In this document: positions 1 through 12,233 of the stretch, in pieces | Layout: each line of letters begins with the position of its first letter | Position numbering within the stretch: the stretch's first letter is position 1 | Source: Calliopsis andreniformis | Taxonomy: Eukaryota > Arthropoda > Insecta > Hymenoptera > Andrenidae | NCBI RefSeq assembly: GCF_051401765.1 | Contig: NW_027480468.1 | Location: 3,038,001-3,102,000, forward strand | DNA: 64,000 bases | Reading direction: 5' to 3' | Made by a program: the position numbers and the translations under genes | Notes under the pieces: model-generated | What the model was told of the DNA's origin: nothing | Seen by the model: the letters and a program-made list of their open reading frames with translations, nothing else | The model's database searches: none

Positions 1-276
1 GAGGATTGAAGTTTGAGGATTGGGTACTGAGGATTGAAGGATGAGGATTTAGGATTGAGGATTGAGGATTGAGGATTGAGGATTGAGGATTGAGGATTGA
101 AGATGGAGTATTGAGGTTTGAAGACTGACGATTGAGGGTTGAGGAATGCGGATTGAGGATTGAGGTTTGAGGATTGATGATTGAGTATTGACGATTGAAG
201 TTTGAGGATTGATGATTGGGGATTGAGGATTGAGGATTGATGATTGAGGATTGGGGACTGAGTGTTGAGGTTTTAG

Positions 277-437
277 TGGTGAGAATTGATGTTTGTGGGT
301 AGAGATTTAAAGATTACAGATTCAGTATTGATTATTGAAAACTGTGAATTGATGATATTCTATTGAGGATTGAGAAATGACATCTGATTGTTGAGGACTG
401 AGGTCAGAAGATTGAGGATTCAGGATTGAGGATTCAG
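277..437. repeat. Module type IV (representative of 14 copies)
   Basis: This stretch has 23 in-register heptamers, marked by GGTAGAG, ATTTAAA, GATTACA, AAATGAC and GTCAGAA, and usually followed by GTTCGAG-GTCTGAG. Signature starts: 354, 9120, 18561, 20560, 22966, 26579, 36802, 41695, 43687, 46093, 48748, 54376, 57045, 59707. Copies at 354, 54376 and 57045 share two private changes (GTTTTAG before the module and ACATCTG inside it), which marks them as one recent lineage although the first is 54 kb from the others. Confidence 0.92.
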
Positions 438-1527
438 GATTGAGGTTCGAGGTCTGAGGATTGAGGATTGAGGAGCGAGGATTGAGGATTGAGGATTGAG
501 GATTGAAGATTGAGGATTGGGTATTGCTGATTGAACATTGAGGAATGAGGATTGAGGATTGAGGATTGAGGATTGAGGACTGAAGATTGAATGTTGATGA
601 TTGAAGATTGAGGATTGAGGATTAAGCGCTGTGGAATGAGGACGAGGACTGAGGGCTGAGTATTGATGTTTGAGGTCTGAGGATTGAGGATTGAGGGTTG
701 AGGATTGAGGATTGAGGATTGAGGATTGAAGATTGAGGTTTGGGTATTGAGGATTGAAGAATGAGGATTGAGGATTGAGGATTGAGGATTGAGGATCGAA
801 GGTTGAGTTTTGAGGATTGAAGATTGAGGATTGAGGATTGAGGATTGAGGATTGAGGATTGAGGATTGCGGATTGAGGATTGAGGATTGAGGATTGAGGA
901 TTAAAGATTGAGTATTGAGGATTGAAGATTGAGGATTGAGGATTGAGGATTGAGTATTGAGGATTGAGGATTGAGGATTGAGTATTGAAGATTGAGGATT
1001 GATGATTGAGGATTGAGGATTGAGGATTGAGGATTGAGTATAGATGATTGAGGATTGATGATTGAGTATTGAGGATTGAAGATTGAGAATTGTGGATTGA
1101 GGTTTGAACATTGAGGACTGAGTGTTGAGGGTTGAAGATTGAGGATTGAGGATTGAGGATTGAGGATTGAGGATTGAGGATGAGGGCTGAGGGTTGAGGA
1201 TTGAGGTTTCAGGACTGAGGACTGAGGATTGAGGATTGAGAATTGAGGATTGAGGATTGAGGATTGAAGAATGAGGATTGGGTATTGAGGATTGAAGGAT
1301 GAGGATTGAGGATTGAGGATTGAGGATTGAGGATTGAGGGTTGAGGATTGAAGATTGAGTATTGAGGTTTGAAGACAGACGGTTGAGGGTTGAGGATTGA
1401 GGATTGAGGATTGAGGTTTGAGGATTGATGATTGAGTATTGAGGATTGAAGATTGAGGATTGAGGATTGAGGATTGAGGATTGAGGATTGATGATTGAGG
1501 ATTGGGGACTGAGTGTTGAGGTTTGAG

Positions 1528-1674
1528 TGATGAGAATTGATGTTTGTGGATAGAGATTTAAAGAATACAGATTCAGTATTGAGTATTGAAAACTGTGAAT
1601 TGATGATAAACTATTGAGGATTGAGAATTGACAACTGATTGTTGAGGACTGAGGTCTGAAGATTGAGGATTCAG
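1528..1674. repeat. Module type V (representative of 11 copies)
   Basis: This stretch has 21 in-register heptamers, recognised by GAATACA and by the signature GATAAAC in place of GATATTC. Signature starts: 1605, 6583, 16806, 19812, 24203, 34265, 39158, 42939, 47330, 55613, 58282. It lies 1,237, 1,244 or 1,251 bp after a type IV signature where that partner is present; these distances differ by whole heptamers. Confidence 0.92.
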
Positions 1675-1750
1675 GATTGAGGTTTGAGGCATGAGGATTG
1701 AGGATTGAGGAGTGAGGATTGAGGATTGAGGATTGAGGATTGAAGATTGA

Positions 1751-2800
1751 GGATTGGGGACTGAGTGTTGAGGGTTGAGTGATGAGAATTGATGTTTATG
1801 GATATAGGTTTGAAGATTGCAGATTGAGTATTGCGTATGGAAAGCTCCGAACTGAGGATATTCTATTGAGGATTGAGAATTGACAACTGATTGTTGAGGA
1901 CTGAGGTCTGAAGATTGAGGATTCAGGATTGGGGATTCAGGATTGAGGTTTGAGGACTGAGGATTGTGGATTGAGGAGTGAGGATTGAGGATTGAGGATT
2001 GAGGATTGAGGATTGAAGATTGAGGATTGGGTATTGGGGATTGAGGATTTAAAATTTAAGATTGAGCATTGAGGATTGAAGATTGAGAATTGAGGATTGA
2101 GGATTGAACATTGAGGACTGAGTGTTGAGTGCTGAGTGACGAGAATTGATGTTTGTGGATAGAGATTTGAAGATTGCAGATTGAGTATTGAGTATTGAAA
2201 GCTGTGAATTGAGGATATTCTATTGAGGATTGAGGACTGTCACCTGATTGTTCAGGACTGAGGGCTGGAGATTGAGGATTCAGCATCGAGGATTCAGAAT
2301 TGAGGTTTCAGGACTGAGGATTGAGGGTTGAGGATTGAGGATTGAAGATTGAGTATTAAGGATTGAAGATTGAGGATTAAGGAATGAGGATTGAAGATTG
2401 AGGATTGGTTATTGAGGATTGAAGAATGAGGACTGAGGGTTGAGTATTGAGGATTGAGAATTGAGGATTGAGGAATGAGGATTGAAGACTGAGGATTCGT
2501 TATTGAGGATTGAAGAATGAGGACTGAGGGTTGAGGATTGAGTATCGAGGATTGAATATTGAGTATTGAGGATTGAAGGTTGCGGATTGAGGACTGAGGA
2601 TTGAGGATTGAGGATTGAGGATTGCGGGTTGATGATTGAAGATTGAAGATTGAGGATTGAGGACTGAGGATTAAAGATTGAGTATTGAGGATTAAAGATT
2701 GAGTATTGAGGATTGAAGATTGAGGATTGATGATTGAGGATTGAGGATTGAGGTTTGAACATTGAGGACTGAGTGTTGAGGGTTGAAGATTGAGGATTGA
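1751..2800. repeat. Mosaic segment with Ib (1857) and II (2214)
   Basis: The first half, to about 2290, resembles 49.39-49.93 kb (offset 47,640 for both modules). The second half resembles 10.03-10.5 kb (offset about 7,738). This Ib copy has private changes (AGCTCCG for AGCTCTG, GATATAG-GTTTGAA), so it is an older or isolated branch. The III module that usually precedes Ib is absent. Confidence 0.75.
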
Positions 2801-3680
2801 GGATTGAGGATTGAGGATTGAGGATTGAGGATGAGGGCTGAGGGTTGAGGATTGAGGTTTAAGGACTGAGGACTGAGGATTGAGGATTGAGAATTGAGGA
2901 TTGAGGATTGAGGATTGAGGATTGAGGATTAAAGATTGAGTATTGAGGATTGAAGATTGAGGATTGAGGATTGAGGATTGAGTATTGAGGATTGAGGATT
3001 GAGGATTGAGTATTGAAGATTGAGGATTGATGATTGAGGATTGAGGATTGAGGATTGAGGATTGAGTATAGATGATTGAGGATTGATGATTGAGTATTGA
3101 GGATTGAAGATTGAGAATTGTGGATTGAGGTTTGAACATTGAGGACTGAGTGTTGAGGGTTGAAGATTGAGGATTGAGGATTGAGGATTGAGAATTGAGG
3201 ATTGAGGATGAGGGCTGAGGGTTGAGGATTGAGGTTTCAGGACTGAGGACTGAGGATTGAGGATTGAGAATTGAGGATTGAGGAATGAGGATTGAAGACT
3301 GAGGATTCGTTATTGAGGATTGAAGAATGAGGACTGAGGGTTGAGGATTGAGTATCGAGGATTGAATATTGAGTATTGAGGATTGAAGGTTGCGGATTGA
3401 GGACTGAGGATTGAGGATTGAGGATTGAGGATTGCGGGTTGATGATTGAAGATTGAAGATTGAGGATTGAGGACTGAGGATTAAAGATTGAGTATTGAGG
3501 ATTGAAGATTGAGGATTGATGATTGAGGATTGAGGATTGAGTATTAAGGATTGAGGATTGAGGATTGAGTATTGAAGATTGAGGATTGATGACTGAAGAT
3601 TCAGGATTGAGGATTGAGCGTTGTGGAATGAGGACGAGGACTGAGGGTTGAGTATTGATGTTTGAGGTCTGAGGATTGAG
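2801..3680. repeat. Mosaic segment without modules, copy of about 12484-13363
   Basis: Plain heptamers with point variants, matching the later segment at offset 9,683. They share the six-base unit GATGAG before GGCTGAG and an AATTGAG that separates this version from the related stretch near 6.1 kb. No diverged module lies here. Confidence 0.75.
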
Positions 3681-3974
3681 GATTGAGAATTGAGGACTGA
3701 GGATTAAAGATTGAGTATTGAGGATTGAAGATTGAGGATTGATGATTGAGGATTGAGGATTGAGTATTGAGGATTGAGGATTGAGGATTGAGTATTGAAG
3801 ATTGAGGATTGATGATTGAGGATTGAGGATTGAGGGTTGAGGATTGAGTATTGGGGATTGAGGATTGAAGATTGAGGATTGAGAATTGAGGATTAAAGAT
3901 TGAGTATTGAGGATTGAAGATTGAGAATTGAGGATTGAGGATTGAACATTGACGACTGAGTGTTGAGGGTTGAG

Positions 3975-4135
3975 TGATGAGAATTGATGTTTGTGGATAG
4001 TGATTTGAAGATTGCAGATTGAGTATTGAGTATTGAAAACTGTGAATTGAGGATATTCTATTGAGGATTGAGGATTGTCACCTGATTGTTGAGGACTGAG
4101 GGCTGAAGATTGAGGATTCAGGATTGAGGATTCAG
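3975..4135. repeat. Module type III (representative of 8 copies)
   Basis: This stretch has 23 in-register heptamers. It resembles type II in GATTGTC-ACCTGAT but starts TGATGAG, has GATAGTG where the others have GATAGAG, and reads TGTTGAG-GACTGAG-GGCTGAA instead of TGTTCAG and GGCTGGA. Signature starts: 4052, 10778, 15022, 21295, 28237, 32481, 44422, 49231. Every copy is the first member of a III-Ib-II triad with spacings 266 and 357 bp. Confidence 0.92.
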
Positions 4136-4240
4136 GATTGAGGTTTGAGGACTGAGGATTGAGGATTGAGGAGTGAGGATTGAGGATTGAGGATTGAGGA
4201 TTGAAGATTGAGGATTGGGGACTGAGTGTTGAGGGTTGAG

Positions 4241-4401
4241 TGATGAGAATTGATGTTTATGGATGTAGATTTGAAGATTGCAGACTGAGTATTGCGTATG
4301 GAAAGCTCTGAACTGAGGATATTCTATTGAGGATTGAGAATTGACAACTGATTGTTGAGGACTGAGGTCTGAAGATTGAGGATTCGGGATTGAGGATTCA
4401 G
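4241..4401. repeat. Module type Ib (representative of 11 copies)
   Basis: This stretch has 23 in-register heptamers. It is related to type Ia through TATTGCG-TATGGAA, but carries GTTTATG, GATGTAG or GATATAG, AGCTCTG, and TATTGAG (not TAGTGAG) after the GATATTC signature. Signature starts: 1857, 4318, 11044, 15288, 21561, 28503, 32747, 44688, 49497, 60336, 62566. In eight copies it lies 266 bp after a type III signature. The next type II follows at 357 bp in ten copies; the exception is 62566, where three extra heptamers make the distance 378. Confidence 0.92.
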
Positions 4402-4597
4402 GATTGAGGTTTGAGGACTGAGGATTGAGGATTGAGGAGTGAGGATTGAGGATTGAGGATTGAGGATTGAGGATTGAAGATTGAGGATTGGGTATTGGGG
4501 ATTGAGGATTGAAGATTTTAGATTGAGCATTGAGGATTGAAGGTTGAGAATTGAGGATTGAGGATTGAACATTGAGGACTGAGTGTTGAGTGTTGAG

Positions 4598-4772
4598 TGA
4601 CGAGAATTGATGTTTGTGGATAGAGATTTGAAGATTGCAGATTGAGTATTGAGTATTGAAAACTGTGAATTGATGATCTTCTATTGAGGATTGAGGATTG
4701 TCACCTGATTGTTCAGGACTGAGGGCTGGAGATTGAGGATTCAGGATCGAGGATTCAGAATTGAGGTTTCAG
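4598..4772. repeat. Module type II (representative of 19 copies)
   Basis: This stretch has 25 in-register heptamers, opening with TGACGAG and closing with GATCGAG, GATTCAG, AATTGAG (or AATTCAG) and GTTTCAG. Other marks are GATTGTC-ACCTGAT or GACTGTC-ACCTGAT, TGTTCAG and GGCTGGA. The signature heptamer is GATCTTC or GATATTC. Signature starts: 2214, 4675, 7575, 9952, 11401, 15645, 17016, 21918, 27411, 28860, 33104, 35257, 37997, 40150, 45045, 49854, 52831, 60693, 62944. Nine of them are followed by a type Ia signature at exactly 742 bp (106 heptamers). Confidence 0.92.
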
Positions 4773-5250
4773 GACTGAGGATTGAGGGTTGAGGATTGAG
4801 GATTGAAGATTGAGTATTGAGGATTGAAGATTGAGGATTGAGGAATGAGGATCGAAGATTGAGGATTGGTTATTGAGGATTGAAGAATGAGGACTGAGGG
4901 TTGAGGATTGAGGATTGAGGATTGAAGATTGAGTATTGAGGATTGAATGTTGCGGATTGAGGACTGAGGATTGAGGATTGAGGATTGAGGATTGCGGGTT
5001 TAGGATTGAAGATTGAAGATTGAGGATTGAGGACTGAGGATTGAGGATTGAGGATTGAGTATTGAGGATTGAGGATTGAGGATTGAGTATTGAAGATTGA
5101 GGATTGATGATTGAGGATTGAGGATTGAGGATTGAGGATTGAGGTTTGAGTATATATGATTGAGGATTGAAGATTGAGTATTGAGGATTGAATATTGAGT
5201 ATTGATGATTGAGGATTGAGGATTGAGGATTGAGGATTGAGGATTGAGGG

Positions 5251-6115
5251 TTGAGGATTGAGGGTTGAGGATTGAGGATTGAAGATTGAGTATTGAGGAT
5301 TGAAGATTGAGGATTGAGGATTGAGGGTTGAGGGTTGAGTGATGAGAATTGATGTTTGTGGATAGAGATTTGAAGATTGCAGATTGAGTATTGCGTATGG
5401 AAAGTTCTGAACTGAGGATATTCTAGTGAGGATTGAGGATTGACAACTGATTGTTGAGGACTGAGGGCTGAAGATTGAGGATTCAGGATTGAGGATTCAG
5501 GATTGTGGTTTGAGGACTGAGGATTGAGGATTGAGGATTGAGGATGAGGGCTGAGGCCTGAGTATTGAGGATTGAGAATTGAAGAGTGAGGATTGAGTAT
5601 TGAAGACTGAGGATTGGGTATTGAGTATTGAGGATTGAAGATTGAGGATTGAGGATTGAGGATTGAGGATTGAGGATTGAGGATTGAAGATTGAGAATTG
5701 AGGATTGAGGTTTGAACATTGAGGACTGAGTGTTGAGGGTTGAAGATTGAGGATTGAGGATTGAGGATTGAGGATTGAGGATTGAGGATGAGGGCTGAGG
5801 GTTGAGGATTGAGGTTTAAGGACTGAGGACTGAGGATTGAGGATTGAGAATTGAGGATTGAGGATTGAGGATTGAGGATTGAGGATTAAAGATTGAGTAT
5901 TGAGGATTGAAGATTGAGGATTGAGGATTGAGGATTGAGTATTGAGGATTGAGGATTGAGGATTGAGTATTGAAGATTGAGGATTGATGATTGAGGATTG
6001 AGGATTGAGGATTGAGGATTGAGTATAGATGATTGAGGATTGATGATTGAGTATTGAGGATTGAAGATTGAGAATTGTGGATTGAGGTTTGAACATTGAG
6101 GACTGAGTGTTGAGG
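5251..6115. repeat. Mosaic segment with Ia (5417), copy of about 11977-12841
   Basis: Offset to the later copy is 6,726. It includes one type Ia module and two six-base units (GATGAG), one before GGCTGAG-GCCTGAG and one before GGCTGAG-GGTTGAG. Homology to that copy ends near 6,140, where this segment continues as plain GATTGAG and the other has AATTGAG. Confidence 0.8.
5340..5507. repeat. Module type Ia (representative of 17 copies)
   Basis: A 168-bp stretch of 24 in-register heptamers, strongly diverged from the consensus, including TATTGCG, TATGGAA, AGTTCTG, AACTGAG, GATATTC and TAGTGAG. The TAGTGAG after GATATTC defines the type. Signature heptamer (GATATTC) starts: 5417, 7212, 8317, 12143, 17758, 24832, 25776, 29602, 34894, 35999, 39787, 40892, 47959, 53573, 56242, 58911, 63686; each module runs from 77 bp before to about 90 bp after that point. 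Seven copies (7212, 24832, 34894, 39787, 47959, 56242, 58911) are a variant with ATATGAG in place of AACTGAG. Six of these seven also have GATAGCA, and all seven lie 629 bp after a type V signature. Confidence 0.93.
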
Positions 6116-7700
6116 GTTGAAGATTGAGGATTGAGGATTGAGGATTGAGGATTGAGGATTGAGGATGAGGGCTGAGGGTTGAGGATTGAGGTTTCAGGAC
6201 TGAGGACTGAGGATTGAGGATTGAGAATTGAGGATTGAGGATTGAGGATTGAAGATTGAGGATTGGGTATTGAGGATTGAAGGATGAGGATTGAGGATTG
6301 AGGATTGAGGATTGAGGATTGAGGATTGAAGATTGAGTATTGAGGTTTGAAGACAGACGGTTGAGGGTTGAGGATTGAGTATTGAGGATTGAGGTTTGAG
6401 GATTGATGATTGAGTATTGAGGATTGAAGATTGAGGATTGAGGATTGAGGATTGAGGATTGAGGATTGATGATTGAGGATTGGGGACTGAGTGTTGAGGT
6501 TTGAGTGATGAGAATTGATGTTTGTGGATAGAGATTTAAAGAATACAGATTCAGTATTGAGTATTGAAAACTGTGAATTGATGATAAACTATTGAGGATT
6601 GAGAATTGACAACTGATTGTTCAGGACTGAGGTCTGAAGATTGAGGATTCAGGATTGAGGTTTGAGGACTGAGGATTGAGGATTGAGGAGTGAGGATTGA
6701 GGATTGAGGATTGAGGATTGAGGATTGAGGATTGAAGATTGAGGATTGGGTATTGCTGATTGAACATTGAGGAATGAGGATTGAGGATTGAGGATTGAGG
6801 ATTGAGGACTGAAGATTGAATGTTGATGATTGAAGATTGAGGATTGAGGATTGAGCGTTGTGGATTGAGGTCGAGGACTGAGGGTTGAGTTTTGATGTTT
6901 GAGGTCTGAGGATTGAGGATTGAGGTTTGAGGATTGAGGTTTGAGGATTGAAGATTGAGGATTAAAGATTGAGTATTGAGGATTGAAGATTGAGGATTGA
7001 TGATTGAGGATTGAGGATTGAGGATTGAGGATTGAGGATTGAGGATTGAGGATTGAGGGTTGAGGATTGAGGATTGAAGATTGAGTATTGAGGATTGAAG
7101 ATTGAGGATTGAGGATTGAGGGTTGAGGGTTGAGTGATGAGAATTCATGTTTGTGTATAGAGATTTGAAGATAGCAGATTGAGTATTGCGTATGGAAAGT
7201 TCTGATATGAGGATATTCTAGTGAGGATTGAGGATTGACAACTGATTGTTGAGGACTGAGGGCTGAAGATTGAGGATTCAGGATTGAGGATTCAGGATTG
7301 TGGTTTGAGGACTGAGGACTGAGGATTGAGGATTGAGGATGAGGGCTGAGGCCTGAGGATTGAGGATTGAGAATTGAGGAGTGAGGATTGAGTATTGAAG
7401 ACTGTGGATTGGGTATTGAGTATTGAGGATTGAAGATTGAGGATTGAGGATTGAGGATTGAGGATTGAGGATTGAGGACTGAGTGTTGAGTGTTGAGTGA
7501 CGAGAATTGATGTTTGTGGATAGAGATTTGAAGATTGCAGATTGAGTATTGAGTATTGAAAACTGTGAATTGAGGATCTTCTATTGAGGATTGAGGATTG
7601 TCACCTGATTGTTCAGGACTGAGGGCTGGAGATTGAGGATTCAGGATCGAGGATTCAGAATTCAGGTTTCAGGACTGAGGATTGAGGGTTGAGGATTGAG
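6116..7700. repeat. Mosaic segment V-Ia variant-II, copy of about 33798-35382
   Basis: Offset 27,682 holds for signatures 6583, 7212 and 7575 and continues into superblock copy 1 (8317, 9120). This segment keeps the V-629-Ia variant-363-II spacing that superblock copy 1 has lost at its own equivalent place near 16.92 kb. Confidence 0.85.
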
Positions 7701-10700
7701 GATTGAGGATTGAGTATTGAGGATTGAAGATTGAGGATTGAGGAATGAGGATCGAAGATTGAGGACTGGTTATTGAGGATTGAAGAATGAGGACTGAGGG
7801 TTGAGGATTGAGGATTGAGGATTGAAGATTGAGTATTGAGGATTGAATGTTGCGGATTGAGGACTGAGGATTGAGGATTGAGGATTGAGGATTGCGGGTT
7901 TAGGATTGAAGATTGAAGATTGAGGATTGAGGACTGAGGATTGAGGATTGAGGATTGAGTATTGAGGATTGAGGATTGAGGATTGAGTATTGAAGATTGA
8001 GGATTGATGATTGAGGATTGAGGATTGAGGATTGAGGATTGAGGTTTGAGTATAGATGATTGAGGATTGAAGATTGAGTATTGAGGATTGAATATTGAGG
8101 ATTGATGATTGAGGATTGAGGATTGAGGATTGAGGATTGAGGATTGAGGGTTGAGGATTGAGGGTTGAGGATTAAGGATTGAAGATTGAGTATTGAGGAC
8201 TGAAGATTGAGGATTGAGGATTGAGGGTTGAGGGTTGAGTGATGAGAATTGATGTTTGTGGATAGAGGTTTGAAGATTGCAGATTGAGTATTGCGTATGG
8301 AAAGTTCTGAACTGAGGATATTCTAGTGAGGATTGAGGATTGACAACTGATTGTTGAGGACTGAGGGCTGAAGATTGAGGATTCAGGATTGAGGATTCAG
8401 GATTGTGGTTTGAGGACTGAGGATTGAGGATTGAGGATTGAGGATGAGGGCTGAGGCCTGAGGATTGAGGATTGAGAATTGAAGAGTGAGGATTGAGTAT
8501 TGAAGACTGAGGATTGGGTATTGAGTATTGAGGATTGAAGATTGAGGATTGAGGATTGAGGATTGAGGATTGAGGATTGAGGATTGAAGATTGAGAATTG
8601 AGGATTGAGGTTTGAACATTGAGGACTGAGTGTTGAGGGTTGAAGATTGAGGATTGAGGATTGAGGATTGAGGATTGAGGATTGAGGATGAGGGCTGAGG
8701 GTTGAGGATTGAGGTTTAAGGACTGAGGGCTGAGGATTGAGGATTGAGAATTGAGGATTGAGGATTGAGGATTGAAGTTTGAGGATTGGGTACTGAGGAT
8801 TGAAGGATGAGGATTTAGGATTGAGGATTGAGGATTGAGGATTGAGGATTGAGGATTGAGGATTGAAGATGGAGTATTGAGGTTTGAAGACTGACGATTG
8901 AGGGTTGAGGAATGCGGATTGAGGATTGAGGTTTGAGGATTGATGATTGAGTATTGACGATTGAAGTTTGAGGATTGATGATTGGGGATTGAGGATTGAG
9001 GATTGATGATTGAGGATTGGGGACTGAGTGTTGAGGTTTGAGTGGTGAGAATTGATGTTTGTGGGTAGAGATTTAAAGATTACAGATTCAGTATTGAGTA
9101 TTGAAAACTGTGAATTGATGATATTCTATTGAGGATTGAGAAATGACAACTGATTGTTGAGGACTGAGGTCAGAAGATTGAGGATTCAGGATTGAGGATT
9201 CAGGATTGAGGTTCGAGGTCTGAGGATTGAGGATTGAGGAGCGAGGATTGAGGATTGAGGATTGAAGATTGAGGATTGGGTATTGCTGATTGAATATTGA
9301 GGAATGAGGATTGAGGATTGAGGATTGAGGATTGAGGACTGAATATTGAATGTTGATGATTGAAGATTGAGGATTGAGGATTAAGCGCTGTGGAATGAGG
9401 ACGAGGACTGAGGGCTGAGTATTGATGTTTGAGGTCTGAGGATTGAGGATTGAGGGTTGAGGATTGAGGATTGAGGATTGAGGATTGAAGATTGAGGTTT
9501 GGGTATTGAGGATTGAAGAATGAGGATTGAGGATTGAGGATTGAGGATTGAGGATCGAAGGTTGAGTTTTGATGACTGAAGATTGAGCATTGAGGATTGA
9601 GGATTGAGGATTGAGGATTGAGGATTGAGGATTGAGGATTAAAGATTGAGTATTGAGGATTGAAGATTGAGGATTGAGGATTGAGGATTGAGTATTGAGG
9701 ATTGAGGATTGAGGATTGAGTATTGAAGATTGAGGATTGATGATTGAGGATTGAGGATTGAGGATTGAGGATTGAGTATAGATGATTGAGGATTGATGAT
9801 TGAGTATTGAGGATTGAAGATTGAGAATTGAGGATTGAGGATTGAACATTGAGGACTGAGTGTTGAGTGCTGAGTGACGAGAATTGATGTTTGTGGATAG
9901 AGATTTGAAGATTGCAGATTGAGTATTGAGTATTGAAAGCTGTGAATTGAGGATATTCTATTGAGGATTGAGGACTGTCACCTGATTGTTCAGGACTGAG
10001 GGCTGGAGATTGAGGATTCAGCATCGAGGATTCAGAATTGAGGTTTCAGGACTGAGGATTGAGGGTTGAGGATTGAGGATTGAAGATTGAGTATTAAGGA
10101 TTGAAGATTGAGGATTAAGGAATGAGGATTGAAGATTGAGGATGGGTTATTGAGGATTGAAGAATGAGGACTGAGGGTTGAGTATTGAGGATTGAGAATT
10201 GAGGATTGAGGAATGAGGATTGAAGACTGAGGATTCGTTATTGAGGATTGAAGAATGAGGACTGAGGGTTGAGGATTGAGTATCGAGGATTGAATATTGA
10301 GTATTGAGGATTGAAGGTTGCGGATTGAGGACTGAGGATTGAGGATTGAGGATTGAGGATTGCGGGTTGATGATTGAAGATTGAAGATTGAGGATTGAGG
10401 ACTGAGGATTAAAGATTGAGTATTGAGGATTAAAGATTGAGTATTGAGGATTGAAGATTGAGGATTGATGATTGAGGATTGAGGATTGAGTATTGAGGAT
10501 TGAGGATTGAGGATTGAGTATTGAAGATTGAGGATTGATGATTGAGGATTGAGGATTGAGGGTTGAGGATTGAGTATTGGGGATTGAGGATTGAAGATTG
10601 AGGATTGAGAATTGAGGATTAAAGATTGAGTATTGAGGATTGAAGATTGAGAATTGAGGATTGAGGATTGAACATTGACGACTGAGTGTTGAGGGTTGAG

Positions 10701-12233
10701 TGATGAGAATTGATGTTTGTGGATAGTGATTTGAAGATTGCAGATTGAGTATTGAGTATTGAAAACTGTGAATTGAGGATATTCTATTGAGGATTGAGGA
10801 TTGTCACCTGATTGTTGAGGACTGAGGGCTGAAGATTGAGGATTCAGGATTGAGGATTCAGGATTGAGGTTTGAGGACTGAGGATTGAGGATTGAGGAGT
10901 GAGGATTGAGGATTGAGGATTGAGGATTGAAGATTGAGGATTGGGGACTGAGTGTTGAGGGTTGAGTGATGAGAATTGATGTTTATGGATGTAGATTTGA
11001 AGATTGCAGACTGAGTATTGCGTATGGAAAGCTCTGAACTGAGGATATTCTATTGAGGATTGAGAATTGACAACTGATTGTTGAGGACTGAGGTCTGAAG
11101 ATTGAGGATTCAGGATTGAGGATTCAGGATTGAGGTCTGAGGACTGAGGATTGAGGATTGAGGAGTGAGGATTGAGGATTGAGGATTGAGGATTGAGGAT
11201 TGAAGATTGAGGATTGGGTATTGGGGATTGAGGATTGAAGATTTTAGATTGAGCATTGAGGATTGAAGGTTGAGAATTGAGGATTGAGGATTGAACATTG
11301 AGGACTGAGTGTTGAGTGTTGAGTGACGAGAATTGATGTTTGTGGATAGAGATTTGAAGATTGCAGATTGAGTATTGAGTATTGAAAACTGTGAATTGAT
11401 GATCTTCTATTGAGGATTGAGGATTGTCACCTGATTGTTCAGGACTGAGGGCTGGAGATTGAGGATTCAGGATCGAGGATTCAGAATTGAGGTTTCAGGA
11501 CTGAGGATTGAGGGTTGAGGATTGAGGATTGAAGATTGAGTATTGAGGATTGAAGATTGAGGATTGAGGAATGAGGATCGAAGATTGAGGATTGGTTATT
11601 GAGGATTGAAGAATGAGGACTGAGGGTTGAGGATTGAGGATTGAGGATTGAAGATTGAGTATTGAGGATTGAATGTTGCGGATTGAGGACTGAGGATTGA
11701 GGATTGAGGATTGAGGATTGCGGGTTTAGGATTGAAGATTGAAGATTGAGGATTGAGGACTGAGGATTGAGGATTGAGGATTGAGTATTGAGGATTGAGG
11801 ATTGAGGATTGAGTATTGAAGATTGAGGATTGATGATTGAGGATTGAGGATTGAGGATTGAGGATTGAGGTTTGAGTATATATGATTGAGGATTGAAGAT
11901 TGAGTATTGAGGATTGAATATTGAGTATTGATGATTGAGGATTGAGGATTGAGGATTGAGGATTGAGGATTGAGGGTTGAGGATTGAGGGTTGAGGATTG
12001 AGGATTGAAGATTGAGTATTGAGGATTGAAGATTGAGGATTGAGGATTGAGGGTTGAGGGTTGAGTGATGAGAATCGATGTTTGTGGATAGAGATTTGAA
12101 GATTGCAGATTGAGTATTGCGTATGGAAAGTTCTGAACTGAGGATATTCTAGTGAGGATTGAGGATTGACAACTGATTGTTGAGGACTGAGGGCTGAAGA
12201 TTGAGGATTCAGGATTGAGGATTCAGGATTGTG

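Larger units (their letters stand above)
1..1750. repeat. Left mosaic segment, copy of about 54023-55759
   Basis: Holds a type IV module (354) and a type V module (1605). It matches the segment beginning at 54023 with offset 54,022 up to at least base 1111. By the type V module the offset is 54,008, so the distal copy lacks two heptamers in between. Homology ends near 1750, where this copy passes into GATTGGGGACTGAG leading to a type Ib module and the other continues toward GATTGGGTATTGCTG. Confidence 0.85.
3681..5250. repeat. Mosaic segment with III-Ib-II triad, copy of about 14651-16220
   Basis: Offset to the later copy is 10,970, from the AATTGAG-GACTGAG-GATTAAA run to just past 5,220. 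It contains the triad with signatures 4052, 4318 and 4675. It also matches about 10,430 onward at offset 6,726, so three or more related copies exist. Confidence 0.85.

Noticed and set aside
5340..5507. Type Ia module as a separate inserted element or small RNA gene
   Set aside because: It stays in exact heptamer register with both flanks and has no target-site duplication, terminal repeat or extended hairpin. The only palindrome is 5+1+5 bp.
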